Source of the DNA: Sinorhizobium sp.
GTDB taxonomy: Bacteria; Pseudomonadota; Alphaproteobacteria; Rhizobiales; Rhizobiaceae
NCBI GenBank assembly: GCA_031178305.1
Contig: JAPSJG010000001.1
Span: forward strand, 8,780 to 72,779
Reading direction: 5' to 3'
DNA: 64,000 nt
Below the pieces are notes generated by a model. That model ran no database searches. It was not told where the DNA came from and was given only the letters and a program-made list of their open reading frames with translations. The number at the start of each line of letters is the position of its first letter. The stretch's first letter is position 1. A program made the translations under genes and the position numbers. Below are positions 48,184 to 57,100 of the stretch, one piece after another.

Positions 48184-49629
48184 ATGACGCGACCTGATGC
48201 AGTAAACAAGATCATTCGCCGTGCCCGTTGCATCGTCATGTGGGACGAGCAGCACAATGAGCACGTTTACCTCGAAGATGCGGACATCGCCTTCGGCCAG
48301 TCCGTCGCCGCGATCGGCAACGATCTGCAGGCAGACGGCGCGGAAGTCATCGACGGGCGGGATTTCCTTGTCATGCCCGGTCTGGTCAACATTCATTCTC
48401 ATCCTGGCGAGGAGCCGCTGAACAAGGGACTCTGGGACGAGGTGGGGAGCCCCTTGCTCTACAATACCTCGCTCTACGAATATCTGATGGTACTCGACCG
48501 CGACCTCGCCGGTACTCGTGCCGCATATCGCGTCGCCTTTGCGGAATTGCTCAGAAGCGGCGTTACGACGATCTGCGATCTGGCCATCCCCACAGACGGG
48601 TGGCTTGACGTGATCGCGTCGACGGGCATCCGTGCCTGTGTCGCGCCCATGTTCCGCCAAGCGCGATGGGTAACGGAGAACGGCCACCGGCTGGATTATT
48701 CTTGGGATCTTGCGCGGGGGCGCGAAGGCTTCGAGCGGGCGCTGAAAGAAATCGCCGCGGCGGCGCGGCATCCCTCCGGCCGCCTCTTCGGTATGATGGC
48801 GCCTTCCCAGATCGATACCTGCGACGAAGAGCTGCTGCAGGATGCGCATGCGGAAGCCGTCCGCCTCGACATTCCCTTCCAGACCCATGCGGGGCAGTCG
48901 CTGACCGAGTTTCACGAGATGACGCGCCGGCATGGACTGACGCCAATCGGCTTCATGAAAAAGATCGGCATCCTGTCTGAGCGTACCATCATCGGGCACG
49001 GCATCTTTCTCGATCATCATCCTTGGGTGCATTGGCCGAAGGCCGACGATCTCGGCAGTATCGCGAGCGCCGGCGCGACGGTTGCCCATTGTCCGACGGT
49101 TTTTGCGCGACGGGGGATCATGCTCGACCATATCGGACTGTACCGGCAGCGGGGCGTCAACCTCGGTATCGGTACCGATGTCTATCCGAACAACATGCTG
49201 GACGAAATGCGGCTTGCGATCTACGCCGGCCGGCTCATGGCTGGCAATCCTCGGGATGCGACGCTTGCCGATGTTTTCGCCGCCGCCACGGTTGGCGGAG
49301 CGAAAGCGCTGCGCCGTCCCGATATCGGCCGCATCGCACCGGGCGCCAAGGCCGATCTGGTGATGGTGGATTGCCGCGCACCCGTGATGCAGCCCTGCAG
49401 GGATCCCTTGCGCTCTCTCGTCTTCTCCGCCTCGGACCGCGCGGTCCGCCATGTCTTCGTCGATGGCGACCAGGTCGTGAAGGACGGCGTCGTGCTGACC
49501 GTCGACGAGGCGGAAGCGGCAGCAGCCCTTTACGAGGCGCAGTGCCGCGCCGTCAAAGGCGTCCCGCGCAACGATTGGGCCGGCCGCACCATCGACCAGC
49601 TCGCTCCACCCTCGCATCGTTGGGCGTGA
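48184..49629 (+). CDS. Amidohydrolase-superfamily deaminase/hydrolase (TrzN/AtzB/SsnA group), copy 2
   Basis: A 481-residue paralogue of the divergent gene at 46541. Zn ligands: MPGLVNIHSHPGEEPLNKG (HxH), PFQTHAGQSLTEFHEM, TIIGHGIFLDHHPWVHWP and GIGTDVYPNNMLDEMRLAIYAG. The C-terminus has ALRRPDIGRIAPGAKADLVMVD and NDWAGRTIDQLAPP. Metal-binding residues are intact in both copies, so both are probably active, perhaps on related ring compounds or successive steps. It heads the plus-strand operon with two SDRs, a spermidine/putrescine-type transporter and a hydantoinase. Its start is 4 bp after an IclR-type operator. Confidence 0.83.
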   Translation: MTRPDAVNKIIRRARCIVMWDEQHNEHVYLEDADIAFGQSVAAIGNDLQADGAEVIDGRDFLVMPGLVNIHSHPGEEPLNKGLWDEVGSPLLYNTSLYEYLMVLDRDLAGTRAAYRVAFAELLRSGVTTICDLAIPTDGWLDVIASTGIRACVAPMFRQARWVTENGHRLDYSWDLARGREGFERALKEIAAAARHPSGRLFGMMAPSQIDTCDEELLQDAHAEAVRLDIPFQTHAGQSLTEFHEMTRRHGLTPIGFMKKIGILSERTIIGHGIFLDHHPWVHWPKADDLGSIASAGATVAHCPTVFARRGIMLDHIGLYRQRGVNLGIGTDVYPNNMLDEMRLAIYAGRLMAGNPRDATLADVFAAATVGGAKALRRPDIGRIAPGAKADLVMVDCRAPVMQPCRDPLRSLVFSASDRAVRHVFVDGDQVVKDGVVLTVDEAEAAAALYEAQCRAVKGVPRNDWAGRTIDQLAPPSHRWA

Positions 49630-49659
49630 CCCACCGTCTTGTTGAAAGGATGTCTTCTC

Positions 49660-49728
49660 ATGACCATCAACTCCCGCGTCCAGGCTCTGCCGGACAGCGC
49701 GCATTACCGTCCGGATCGCTGGTCATGA
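49660..49728 (+). CDS. Putative 22-residue leader peptide, coupled to downstream SDR
   Basis: An ATG at 49660 with GAAAGGA about 9 bp upstream opens a 22-codon frame (MTINSRVQALPDSAHYRPDRWS) whose TGA overlaps the ATG of the SDR gene as ATGA. The SDR itself has no good ribosome site in front of its ATG, so translation of this frame may deliver ribosomes to it. It could also be the stub of a lost longer gene. An in-frame extension of the SDR to ATG 49650 is the competing model. Confidence 0.5.
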   Translation: MTINSRVQALPDSAHYRPDRWS

Positions 49729-50474
49729 GCCCGCTCAAGGAGCATGTGATCATCGTAACCGGCGCCGCCCGCGGCATTGGCAAGACCATTGCCGAAACAG
49801 TTGCGCGCCAGGGCGGCCATGTCATCGTGACGGACATCTTGACGGACGAGGCGGAGGCAGTCGCGGCTGGCATCACTGCGTCCGGCGGCTCGGCCACTGC
49901 CTTCACCCTGGACATCACTCGGCCGGAAGACGCCGAGGTCGTCGCCGGAAAGATTCTCGAACGGTTCGGCCGCATCGACGGTCTCGTCAACAACGCGGCC
50001 CTGGATGCACCCCACGGCCGCGCCTGGGAGATCGGCACGGCCGAGTGGCGGCATGTGATCGAGGTGGATCTCAACGGCGCCTGGTATTGCTCCCGCGCCG
50101 TCATTCCGACCATGCGGGCGCAGCGGCGCGGCAGGATCGTCTTCATCAGTTCCATTGCCGCCCGCCTCGGCTCGCCGGATCTGTCGCCGGCCTATTCCAC
50201 GGCAAAGGCGGGATTGATTGGACTGACCGTCTCGCTCTCGGCCCAGCTCGAATCCGACGGCATCCTCGTCAACGCCATCACGCCGGGGCCGACCGGCAAC
50301 ACGGGCGCCGCCTATTCCGAGGCCGGCCGCAAGGCTTATCTCGACGCGCATCCGCTCGGCTTCGGCGGACCGGAGCCGATCGCCAATGCGGTCGCCTTCC
50401 TCCTCGGACCGGGATCAGGCTGGACGAGCGGCGCGGTCATGAACGTCAGCGGCGGGCATTTCAGGGGAATCTGA
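49725..50474 (+). CDS. Short-chain dehydrogenase/reductase (SDR)
   Basis: A 249-residue classical SDR. VIIVTGAARGIGKTIAE holds the TGxxxGIG cofactor motif (~11-18), GLVNNAALDAPHG the NNAx motif, IVFISSIAARLGSPDLSPAYSTAKAGLIGLT the catalytic Ser and the YxxxK, and the end SGWTSGAVMNVSGGHFRGI the usual C-terminus. It oxidises or reduces a hydroxyl or keto group of a pathway intermediate with NAD(P). It lies between the amidohydrolase and the transporter ATPase (2-bp gap to the next ATG). Confidence 0.88.
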   Translation: MSPLKEHVIIVTGAARGIGKTIAETVARQGGHVIVTDILTDEAEAVAAGITASGGSATAFTLDITRPEDAEVVAGKILERFGRIDGLVNNAALDAPHGRAWEIGTAEWRHVIEVDLNGAWYCSRAVIPTMRAQRRGRIVFISSIAARLGSPDLSPAYSTAKAGLIGLTVSLSAQLESDGILVNAITPGPTGNTGAAYSEAGRKAYLDAHPLGFGGPEPIANAVAFLLGPGSGWTSGAVMNVSGGHFRGI

Positions 50475-50476
50475 CC

Positions 50477-51613
50477 ATGGCCATGGTAATGACGAGCGGA
50501 TCAAAAAAGTCATACGCAGGTGAGCAAAATGCGGTTCGCTTCCGCGGTGTGAGCAAGCATTTCGGTGAAGGCGCCCATGCGCTAACGGTTATTCGCGATC
50601 TCAACCTGACGATCGGGAAGGGCGAGTTCTTCTCTCTGCTCGGCCCCAGCGGGTGCGGCAAGACGACCGCCCTGCGCATGATCGGCGGCTTCGAGCATCC
50701 AAGCGAGGGCGATGTGCTGCTGGACGGCGAGAGCATCATCGGCGTGCCGCCCTACCGGCGCGACGTCAACATGGTCTTCCAGTCCTATTCTCTGTTCCCG
50801 CATATGGATGTCTATGAGAATATCGAGTACGGACTGCGCCGCAAGAAGGTCCCGCGCCAGGAACGGCGCAAGCGGATTGCCGATGTCGTAGCGCTCGCCC
50901 AACTCGACGACTACGTCTCGCGGCATCCGAACCAGTTGTCCGGGGGCCAGCAGCAGCGCGTCGCGCTCGCGCGCGCCCTGGTCAATCAGCCGAAGGTATT
51001 GCTGTTGGACGAACCACTCGCGGCGCTCGACGCGAAGCTTCGCGGCACGATGCAGGAGGAACTCCGCCGCATTCAGCGCGAGGTCGGTATCACCTTCGTT
51101 TTCGTCACTCATGACCAGCAGGAGGCTTTTGCCTTGTCGGACCGCGTCGCGGTAATGCGCGCGGGCCGTCTGGAGCAGGCCGGGACGCCACTGGAACTTT
51201 ACAACAAGCCCACCACCCGCTTCGTCGCCGATTTCGTCGGGCAGTCGAATTTCATCAGCGGACCGGTTTGCACCATGGCGCGCCGCCTTCTCGAACTGGG
51301 GCAGGAAGGGGACCGCGTCTTTCTTCCCGCGGAAGCGCCGGGCACGGCAGCCACAATCGTCGTTCGGCCGGAGCAGATCGCTTTGCATGCGGACCAGCCG
51401 GAATTGCAGGGTGAAAGCCGCTCCCGCCTCGCCGGGTTTGTGAGTGAAAACACGTTTTTGGGTTCGAAACACGTCCTCCGGATCAAGACATGTCTGCCGG
51501 AACCGATCCTGGTCGAGGCCAGTCATGGCGCTGTCAGCGCGCTAGCCCCGGAACCGGGCCGTTCACTCTGGCTCTCGTGGAGATCCGGCGACGGCGCGCT
51601 GCTCGCCGACTGA
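50477..51613 (+). CDS. Spermidine/putrescine-type ABC transporter ATPase (PotA-like)
   Basis: A 378-residue ATPase of the PotA/FbpC/CysA class. Walker A GPSGCGKTT, Q-loop FQSYSLFPHMDV, signature LSGGQQQRVALARAL, Walker B VLLLDEPLAALDAKLR, H-loop VTHDQQEAFALSDR, then a TOBE region with IVVRPEQIALHADQ. AGGGGA 8 bp upstream supports ATG 50477. It is the first of four transporter genes (ATPase, binding protein, two permeases) and supplies energy for uptake of a cationic or amine-bearing substrate. Confidence 0.9.
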   Translation: MAMVMTSGSKKSYAGEQNAVRFRGVSKHFGEGAHALTVIRDLNLTIGKGEFFSLLGPSGCGKTTALRMIGGFEHPSEGDVLLDGESIIGVPPYRRDVNMVFQSYSLFPHMDVYENIEYGLRRKKVPRQERRKRIADVVALAQLDDYVSRHPNQLSGGQQQRVALARALVNQPKVLLLDEPLAALDAKLRGTMQEELRRIQREVGITFVFVTHDQQEAFALSDRVAVMRAGRLEQAGTPLELYNKPTTRFVADFVGQSNFISGPVCTMARRLLELGQEGDRVFLPAEAPGTAATIVVRPEQIALHADQPELQGESRSRLAGFVSENTFLGSKHVLRIKTCLPEPILVEASHGAVSALAPEPGRSLWLSWRSGDGALLAD

Positions 51614-51759
51614 AGCGCCAAGACCATTCCCGAACATCGTCGTGGACGCGCGCATGTGCATCCGCGATCCCTCCCGCTTTGTCTTCGAAGAGGCAGATGC
51701 GGGCAAAAGCAAAGCCGGGGCAACCGGTGAACCGTCACTGAAACCTAGAGGGACTGTCC
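51614..51759 (+). other. Intergenic gap in the transporter operon
   Basis: 146 bp between ATPase and binding-protein genes without a gene or convincing hairpin. CTAGAGGGAC just before 51760 can serve as ribosome site. Confidence 0.5.
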
Positions 51760-52938
51760 ATGACTGATAATCACAATGACATCCGCGTGCTTGCCTCCGC
51801 GGACTGGACCCGGCGCAATTTCTTGCGTCTCGCGGCCTTTGCCGGAGGCGTGGCCGCCCTGTCCATCAACGGCGTTGCCATTGCCGCCGACAAGGGCGAT
51901 CTCGCCGAAAAGGCGCGCAGCCTGAAGGGTGATGCCGATCTGGGCGACACGCTGTTCATCTATTCCTGGGCGGACTACGCCAACCCGGACGTGCTCGACG
52001 CCTTTTCCAACGGCGCCGGTCCGCGCATCGAAATCGCCACCTTCGATTCCGTCGAAGCGGCCATCGCCAAGCTGGAAATCTCAGGCGGCTCCGCCGGCTA
52101 CGACATCGTCGTCGTGGGCGATGCCTATGTGGAACAGATGATCAATCGTAAGCTGATCCAGAAGCTAGATCATTCGAAGCTTCCGAATCTTGGAAACTTG
52201 CGCGACGAACTCCACAATCTGCCATTCGATCCGGGCAATCAGTACACCGTGATGAAGAATTTCGGCACCATCGGCATTCTCTACAACAACACCGTGATCA
52301 AGGAGCCGATCAAGAGCTGGGACGATTTCTTCCGGGTGGGCGCCTCCGAGGTTGCAAGCCACCGTCTCTCAGTCCTCAACGACCAGCCGAGCGTCTTCGG
52401 TCTCGTCTTCTGGCGCGAAGGAAAGGACTACAACACGGGCGACGAGAAGCGCCTGAACGAAGCCAAGGATGTGCTAATGAAGGACCTCATCCCGCACCTC
52501 AAGGCCTTCGACGCCAACCCTGTGCAGGGACTGCTGAACGGCGATTACGTGCTTAGCCAGGGCTATCTCGGGAGCTCGCGCCATATCTTTGAGCAGGATC
52601 CCGACAGCTACACCTGGGTCTATCCGGAGCCGCAATGCGTGCTGTGGAGCGATCATTACGCAGTGCCGTCCGGCTCCAAAAGCACGGATGCCGCCCATGC
52701 CTTCATCAACTACATGCTGGATCCCGATGTGGCCGCGGCCGAAGTGGCCCATATCGGATACGACACCGGCGTAAAGGGTGTCATCGAGAAGCTGCCTGAC
52801 GATCTCGTCCGCAAGGACATGATCGTGTTTCCCGAAGGGGTCACCGACCGCCTGGTCTACCAGAAGGTGGAAGGCTCCAATCCCACGCTGCGCATCCAGA
52901 TCTTCAACGAGCTGAAGGCCGCGGCGGCACGCAATTAA
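51760..52938 (+). CDS. Spermidine/putrescine-type solute-binding protein (PotD-like), Tat-exported
   Basis: A 392-residue binding protein. The N-terminus WTRRNFLRLAAFAGGVAALSINGVAIAADKG has a twin-arginine motif (RRNFL), so export of the folded protein by the Tat system is likely. The mature part shows LFIYSWADYANPDVLDAFSNGAG, the PotD-like GYDIVVVGDAYVEQMI, YTVMKNFGTIGILYNNTVIKEPIKSWDDFF, and a late VYPEPQCVLWSDHYAVPSGSKSTDAAHAFINYMLDPDVAA. The ligand is unknown; the surrounding ring-opening enzymes suggest an N-rich ring compound or derivative instead of a polyamine. Confidence 0.87.
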   Translation: MTDNHNDIRVLASADWTRRNFLRLAAFAGGVAALSINGVAIAADKGDLAEKARSLKGDADLGDTLFIYSWADYANPDVLDAFSNGAGPRIEIATFDSVEAAIAKLEISGGSAGYDIVVVGDAYVEQMINRKLIQKLDHSKLPNLGNLRDELHNLPFDPGNQYTVMKNFGTIGILYNNTVIKEPIKSWDDFFRVGASEVASHRLSVLNDQPSVFGLVFWREGKDYNTGDEKRLNEAKDVLMKDLIPHLKAFDANPVQGLLNGDYVLSQGYLGSSRHIFEQDPDSYTWVYPEPQCVLWSDHYAVPSGSKSTDAAHAFINYMLDPDVAAAEVAHIGYDTGVKGVIEKLPDDLVRKDMIVFPEGVTDRLVYQKVEGSNPTLRIQIFNELKAAAARN

Positions 52939-53080
52939 AGCACCGTCAGCACGAAACCCGTTCGGGTCAACTGGACACGCAACCAGCACCCGCGTTCAGG
53001 CGATGCCTGTTCGCGGGATGCCCATCAGGTGGCGGCTCCCGCCATCTGTCGATTTCCAAATAGATAGGGAGGCCCGCGAG

Positions 53081-54013
53081 TTGACCTCGATAACGGTCCA
53101 GGCAAATGCATTCTCCACTCTCGGAGGCCGGAAGGCAGCAGGCTTCGGCTTCGCCGTGGTGCTTCTGCCGTTCTTGCTGTACGCCGCTTTTTTCATCGCT
53201 CCCGTGGTCCTGATCGCCGTGCAGAGCTTGACGCCCTATGTCGTGGGCAGCAATGGCGGGCTGTCGGGCGCAGGAGGCCTGACGCTCGACAATTATGCCG
53301 GCGTCTTCTCTCCCACCTTCCGTTCGGTCTTTGCCGACAGCCTACGCAATGCGCTGGCGGGGTCGCTGTTGTGCCTGCTGATCGGCTACCCGGTCGCCTA
53401 TTTCATCAGCACCCGCTGTTCGGAACGCCTGAAGCCCTGGTTTCTCGTGCTGGTCATCCTGCCGTTTTGGACGAGCTACCTGCTTCGCATGCTCGGATGG
53501 CGCATTCTTCTTGGCGCTAATGGGGATATTTCCGCCGTTCTCCAGAGCCTGCACCTGCTTGCCCTCGGCCAGGGTCTGCTCTTTACCCAGGCTGCCGTGC
53601 TGCTCGGGCTGGTCTACAATTTCCTGCCGGTGATGATCTTGCCGATCTATGTATCGATCGAGCGCCTTTCGCGCGATCACCGGGACGCCAGCCGTGATCT
53701 CTACGCCCGGCCCTGGCAAACCTTCCTCAGTATCACGCTGCCGCTCACTTATCCCGGCATCATGGCTGGGATGACTGTGGTCTTCATCATGATGACCGGC
53801 GACTACGTAACGCCGGAGCTGATGGGCGGGGCCAAAGGCATGATGGTGGGAACACTGATCTATTCGCAGTTCCTGCAGGGAGAAAACTGGCCTCTGGCTT
53901 CCGCCATGTCGCTTTCGCTGGTTTTTGTTCTGGTGGTCGCGGTCCTGGCGATGAGCGCTGGGGGATCGGGTCTTCAGCGGCTTCCGACGCTCTTCAGAAG
54001 GGCGACCCGATGA
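53081..54013 (+). CDS. Spermidine/putrescine-type ABC transporter permease (PotB-like)
   Basis: A 310-residue permease with FAVVLLPFLLYAAFFIAPVVLIAVQSLTP as first span, IGYPVAYFISTRCSERLKPWFLVLVILPFWTSYLLRMLGW typical of PotB, and the EAA loop HRDASRDLYARPWQTFLSITLPLTYPGIMAGM. TTG 53081 is chosen because AGGGAGG lies 8 bp upstream and no ATG is as well placed; an in-frame ATG lies at 53018. It overlaps the PotC-like gene by ATGA. The 142-bp gap before it holds only small hairpins such as TGGCGG-CTC-CCGCCA near 53030. Confidence 0.85.
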   Translation: MTSITVQANAFSTLGGRKAAGFGFAVVLLPFLLYAAFFIAPVVLIAVQSLTPYVVGSNGGLSGAGGLTLDNYAGVFSPTFRSVFADSLRNALAGSLLCLLIGYPVAYFISTRCSERLKPWFLVLVILPFWTSYLLRMLGWRILLGANGDISAVLQSLHLLALGQGLLFTQAAVLLGLVYNFLPVMILPIYVSIERLSRDHRDASRDLYARPWQTFLSITLPLTYPGIMAGMTVVFIMMTGDYVTPELMGGAKGMMVGTLIYSQFLQGENWPLASAMSLSLVFVLVVAVLAMSAGGSGLQRLPTLFRRATR

Positions 54014-54861
54014 GCACGTTCCGCACACCCCCGGCAAAGTCCGTCCTGCTTGGCGCATGGTCGCTGTCCGTCGTCTTCTTCCTGCTGCTTCCCATCGTGA
54101 CGGTCCTGGTCTACTCGTTCAACACCGGCAATTATCTGATCGCGTGGAAGGCGACGGGGTGGCGCTGGTACTGGCGCATTCTCGAGGACGGCAATATCCT
54201 CGCCACATTGCGCACCAGCCTGACCGTCGCCGTTCTTTCCACGCTTCTCAGCCTTGTCGTCGGAGGAATGAGCGGCCTGATCCTCGGGCGCCGGCCGGCG
54301 GCCATCGCCTATCCCCTGAGCCTGCTATTGCTCACGATTATTTCCTTTCCCGAGATCGTGAAGGCGGTCGCCTATCTGACCTGGTTCGTCGAGATCGACT
54401 TGCAGATCGGAATTCTGCGTATCGCCATATCTCACGCGCTGTTCGGCAGCGCCATCGTCGCGTTCATCGTTCGCGCGCGGCTTTCCGGAATGGATGTCAG
54501 GATCGAGGAGGCGTCGGCCGATCTGGGCGCCACGCCCATGGTCACTTTCTTCACCGTGACGCTTCCGCTGCTCATGCCGGCTTTTCTGGTCGGTGGTCTT
54601 CTCGCCTTCACGCTGTCCTTCGACGACGTGATCGTCTCCCTGTTCGTTGGCACGGCCAACAGTACGACCTTGCCCGTCTATATCCTTGCCTCGGTCAGGC
54701 AGGGCCTGAAGGGCGATATCGCCGCCGTCTCGGCCGTCATGTTCTGTCTCACGATCCTCGCCTTCACCTGCGCGGGCATCTATCTCGCCCGCACCGGCGC
54801 ATCCCGGCGCGACACCGTCCTGATGCTCGCGGGCCAGAACGATGCGCATGCCGGACAATAA
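54010..54861 (+). CDS. Spermidine/putrescine-type ABC transporter permease (PotC-like)
   Basis: A 283-residue permease. VFFLLLPIVTVLVYSFNTGNYLIAWKATGWRWYW is the PotC-type opening, then LLLLTIISFPEIVKAVAYLTWF, the EAA loop IEEASADLGATPMVTFFTVTLPLLMPAFLVGGLLAFTLSFDDVIVSLFVG (a hallmark of PotC) and a last span IAAVSAVMFCLTILAF. It partners the PotB-like protein. The SDR gene follows after 29 bp. Confidence 0.88.
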   Translation: MSTFRTPPAKSVLLGAWSLSVVFFLLLPIVTVLVYSFNTGNYLIAWKATGWRWYWRILEDGNILATLRTSLTVAVLSTLLSLVVGGMSGLILGRRPAAIAYPLSLLLLTIISFPEIVKAVAYLTWFVEIDLQIGILRIAISHALFGSAIVAFIVRARLSGMDVRIEEASADLGATPMVTFFTVTLPLLMPAFLVGGLLAFTLSFDDVIVSLFVGTANSTTLPVYILASVRQGLKGDIAAVSAVMFCLTILAFTCAGIYLARTGASRRDTVLMLAGQNDAHAGQ

Positions 54862-54890
54862 CCCTTTCGCAAAAGACTGGAGAAACAACC

Positions 54891-55628
54891 GTGACCATCG
54901 ATAAACCCGTTGCCCTCGTGACCGGCGCAGCCTCCGGCATAGGAGCCGCCACGGCGGCCGATCTGCTTGGAAAGGGCTACATTACCTATGCGCTCGACAG
55001 AGACAGCGCGATGCTGTCCAGCCTTGGACCGTCTGCCAACCTGCGATGCCTTACGGTGGACGTCGCGGACGAAGAGGCGCTGGCCGCGACTGTCCGCCAG
55101 GTGATCGAGGCGGAAGGGCGGCTTGACGCCGTCGCCGCGGTGGCCGGCATCAGCCTGACGGCTTCGCTGACGGAAACGCGATCCGAGGATTGGGATGCGG
55201 TGCAACGGGTCAACCTGCGCGCTGTCTATCTGCTGGGCAAGCTGACCGCTCCGCATCTGGAAGTAAGCGGCGCCGGCTCTTTCGTCGCCGTGGCCTCCGA
55301 ACTCGGTACCGTCGGTCAACTGGGCCTTGCAGCCTACGGCGCCGCCAAGGCCGGGGTGATCAACCTGGTGCGGGTGATGGCGCTGGAATATGCGATCCGC
55401 GGCGTGCGCTTCAATGCTGTAGCGCCCGGCGGCGTCGCCACGCCGATGATGGAGCGGGAGCAGAAGCGGCTCGGCCTGACCGTTGAAGACGCCGCGCGCA
55501 ACATTCCGATGGCGCGGCTTGCCCGGCCGTCCGAGATCGCGGCGGTCATCGCCTTCCTTCTTGGACGTGAGGCGTCCTTCGTCACCGGCGCCACGTTCGT
55601 GGCCGACGGCGGATACACGGCGCGATAA
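54891..55628 (+). CDS. Short-chain dehydrogenase/reductase (SDR)
   Basis: A 245-residue classical SDR: ALVTGAASGIGAATAADLLGKG (cofactor motif), AAVAGISLTASLTE in place of the usual NNAG, SFVAVASELGTVGQLGLAAYGAAKAGVINLVRVMALEYA (Ser and YxxxK), AVAPGGVATPMM, and ASFVTGATFVADGGYTAR as the C-terminus. GTG 54891 is supported by GGAG upstream. It is distinct from the SDR at 49725 and perhaps acts at another redox step of the same pathway. Confidence 0.87.
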   Translation: MTIDKPVALVTGAASGIGAATAADLLGKGYITYALDRDSAMLSSLGPSANLRCLTVDVADEEALAATVRQVIEAEGRLDAVAAVAGISLTASLTETRSEDWDAVQRVNLRAVYLLGKLTAPHLEVSGAGSFVAVASELGTVGQLGLAAYGAAKAGVINLVRVMALEYAIRGVRFNAVAPGGVATPMMEREQKRLGLTVEDAARNIPMARLARPSEIAAVIAFLLGREASFVTGATFVADGGYTAR

Positions 55629-55687
55629 CGCCAGGACGCGCCGGGGACGGCGCGCCTGAAACTGCCATGCAAGGGAGGAATTTGCGC

Positions 55688-57082
55688 GTGGACGCAGTCA
55701 TTCAAAATGGGACTGTGGTGACGGCTAGCGATATGTTTCTGGCCGATGTCGCCACCAGGGACGGAAAGATCACGGCGATCGCCGACCGGATCAAGGCACC
55801 GCCGGATGTGCGCGTCATCAATGCGCGCGGCATGCTGGTCATGCCCGGGGGCGTGGATGTCCACACCCATCTGCAGACGCCCGGCGTTCTCGCCGATACC
55901 GCGGATGACTTTTTCACCGGAACCGTAGCCGCTGCTCATGGGGGCACCACGAGTATCGTCAATTTCTGCCCGCAGATTCGCGGACAGGGTCTTCTTGCTT
56001 CGCTGGCCGCACATCGCCGGCTTGCCGATCCGAAAGCGGTCATCGATTTCGCCCTCCACAGCATCGTCGCCGATCCGTCGGAGAAGACGCTGTCCGAGCT
56101 GGGTGCGCTGCCGGCTGAGGGCGTGACCAGTTTCAAGCTGTTCATGGCCTACAAGGGCGACACGATGGTAGATGACGGGACCATGATCCGGGTGCTCGAC
56201 GAAGCGGCGCGGCGCGGTGTCGTCGTCATGGTTCACGCGGAAAACGGCGATGCGGTCGAATTCCTGCGTGATCGCTTTGCCGCCGAGGGCAAGCTTTCGC
56301 CCCGCTATCATGCGCTCAGCCGCCCGCCGCGCGTGGAGGCGGAGGCGACCAATCGCGCGATAGCGCTGGCTGAGATCGCAGGCGCGCCGCTGTATATCGT
56401 TCATGTCAGCTGTGCGGAAGCCCTTGAGGAAGTCCGGCGCGGACGGGCGCGCAAGGTTAATGTGCGGGCGGAGACCTGCAGCCATTACCTCCATATCACC
56501 GAGGAAGTGTTCGACCAGCCAGGGTTCGAAGGCGGCAAATATATCTACACGCCGCCTCCGCGCACCGCCGGCCAGCCCGATATCTTATGGGAGGCATTGA
56601 GCTGTGGCGACCTCCAGGTCGTCTCGTCCGATCACGGGCCTTTCATGTTCAAGGGTGGCAAGGACATCGGCAAGGACGATTTCCGCCTGATCCCCAACGG
56701 AGCGCCAGGCATCGAAGAGCGCATGGTGCTGGTCTGGCAAGGCGTTGTGCGCGGATTGCTGACGCCGAGCCGTTTTGTCGATCTCGTCTCGACCACGCCG
56801 GCAAAGCTGTTCGGCCTCTACCCCGCCAAGGGCACGATCGCGATCGGGGCGGATGCGGATATCGTGGTGTGGGATCCGGCTGTCGAGCGCCGGCTCAGCG
56901 TCGATGCGCTTCATTCGGCGGTTGACTACACGATGTACGAGGGCAAGCAGGTCAAGGGCGCGGTCCACACGGTCCTGTCACGCGGGGACGTCATCATCGA
57001 GAACGGAATGTTCAGGGGCGCTCCGGGACGAGGCCGCTACATCATCCGCCAGCCCGCCGGCAGGGCCGCGGCGAGCGGCTAG
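55688..57082 (+). CDS. D-hydantoinase/dihydropyrimidinase-family cyclic amidohydrolase
   Basis: A 464-residue cyclic amidohydrolase. Ligands of the binuclear zinc site are visible: VMPGGVDVHTHLQTP (HxH), GVTSFKLFMAYKGDTMVDD (the carboxylated Lys), VMVHAENGDAV, YIVHVSCAEALEEV, and VVSSDHGPFMFKGGKD (Asp). The beta-sandwich end VDALHSAVDYTMYEGKQVKGAV is typical of dihydropyrimidinases. The enzyme opens hydantoin or dihydropyrimidine-like rings to N-carbamoyl acids, the substrates for the two M20 carbamoyl-hydrolase-like enzymes in this window. GTG 55688 is used because AAGGGAGG ends 9 bp before it. Confidence 0.88.
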   Translation: MDAVIQNGTVVTASDMFLADVATRDGKITAIADRIKAPPDVRVINARGMLVMPGGVDVHTHLQTPGVLADTADDFFTGTVAAAHGGTTSIVNFCPQIRGQGLLASLAAHRRLADPKAVIDFALHSIVADPSEKTLSELGALPAEGVTSFKLFMAYKGDTMVDDGTMIRVLDEAARRGVVVMVHAENGDAVEFLRDRFAAEGKLSPRYHALSRPPRVEAEATNRAIALAEIAGAPLYIVHVSCAEALEEVRRGRARKVNVRAETCSHYLHITEEVFDQPGFEGGKYIYTPPPRTAGQPDILWEALSCGDLQVVSSDHGPFMFKGGKDIGKDDFRLIPNGAPGIEERMVLVWQGVVRGLLTPSRFVDLVSTTPAKLFGLYPAKGTIAIGADADIVVWDPAVERRLSVDALHSAVDYTMYEGKQVKGAVHTVLSRGDVIIENGMFRGAPGRGRYIIRQPAGRAAASG

Positions 57083-57100
57083 CCTGCGGAAACCCGTGTT

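Noticed and set aside
47986..49704. Long minus-strand open frame (about 572 codons)
   Set aside because: Antisense to the plus-strand amidohydrolase with intact metal ligands; the product resembles nothing.
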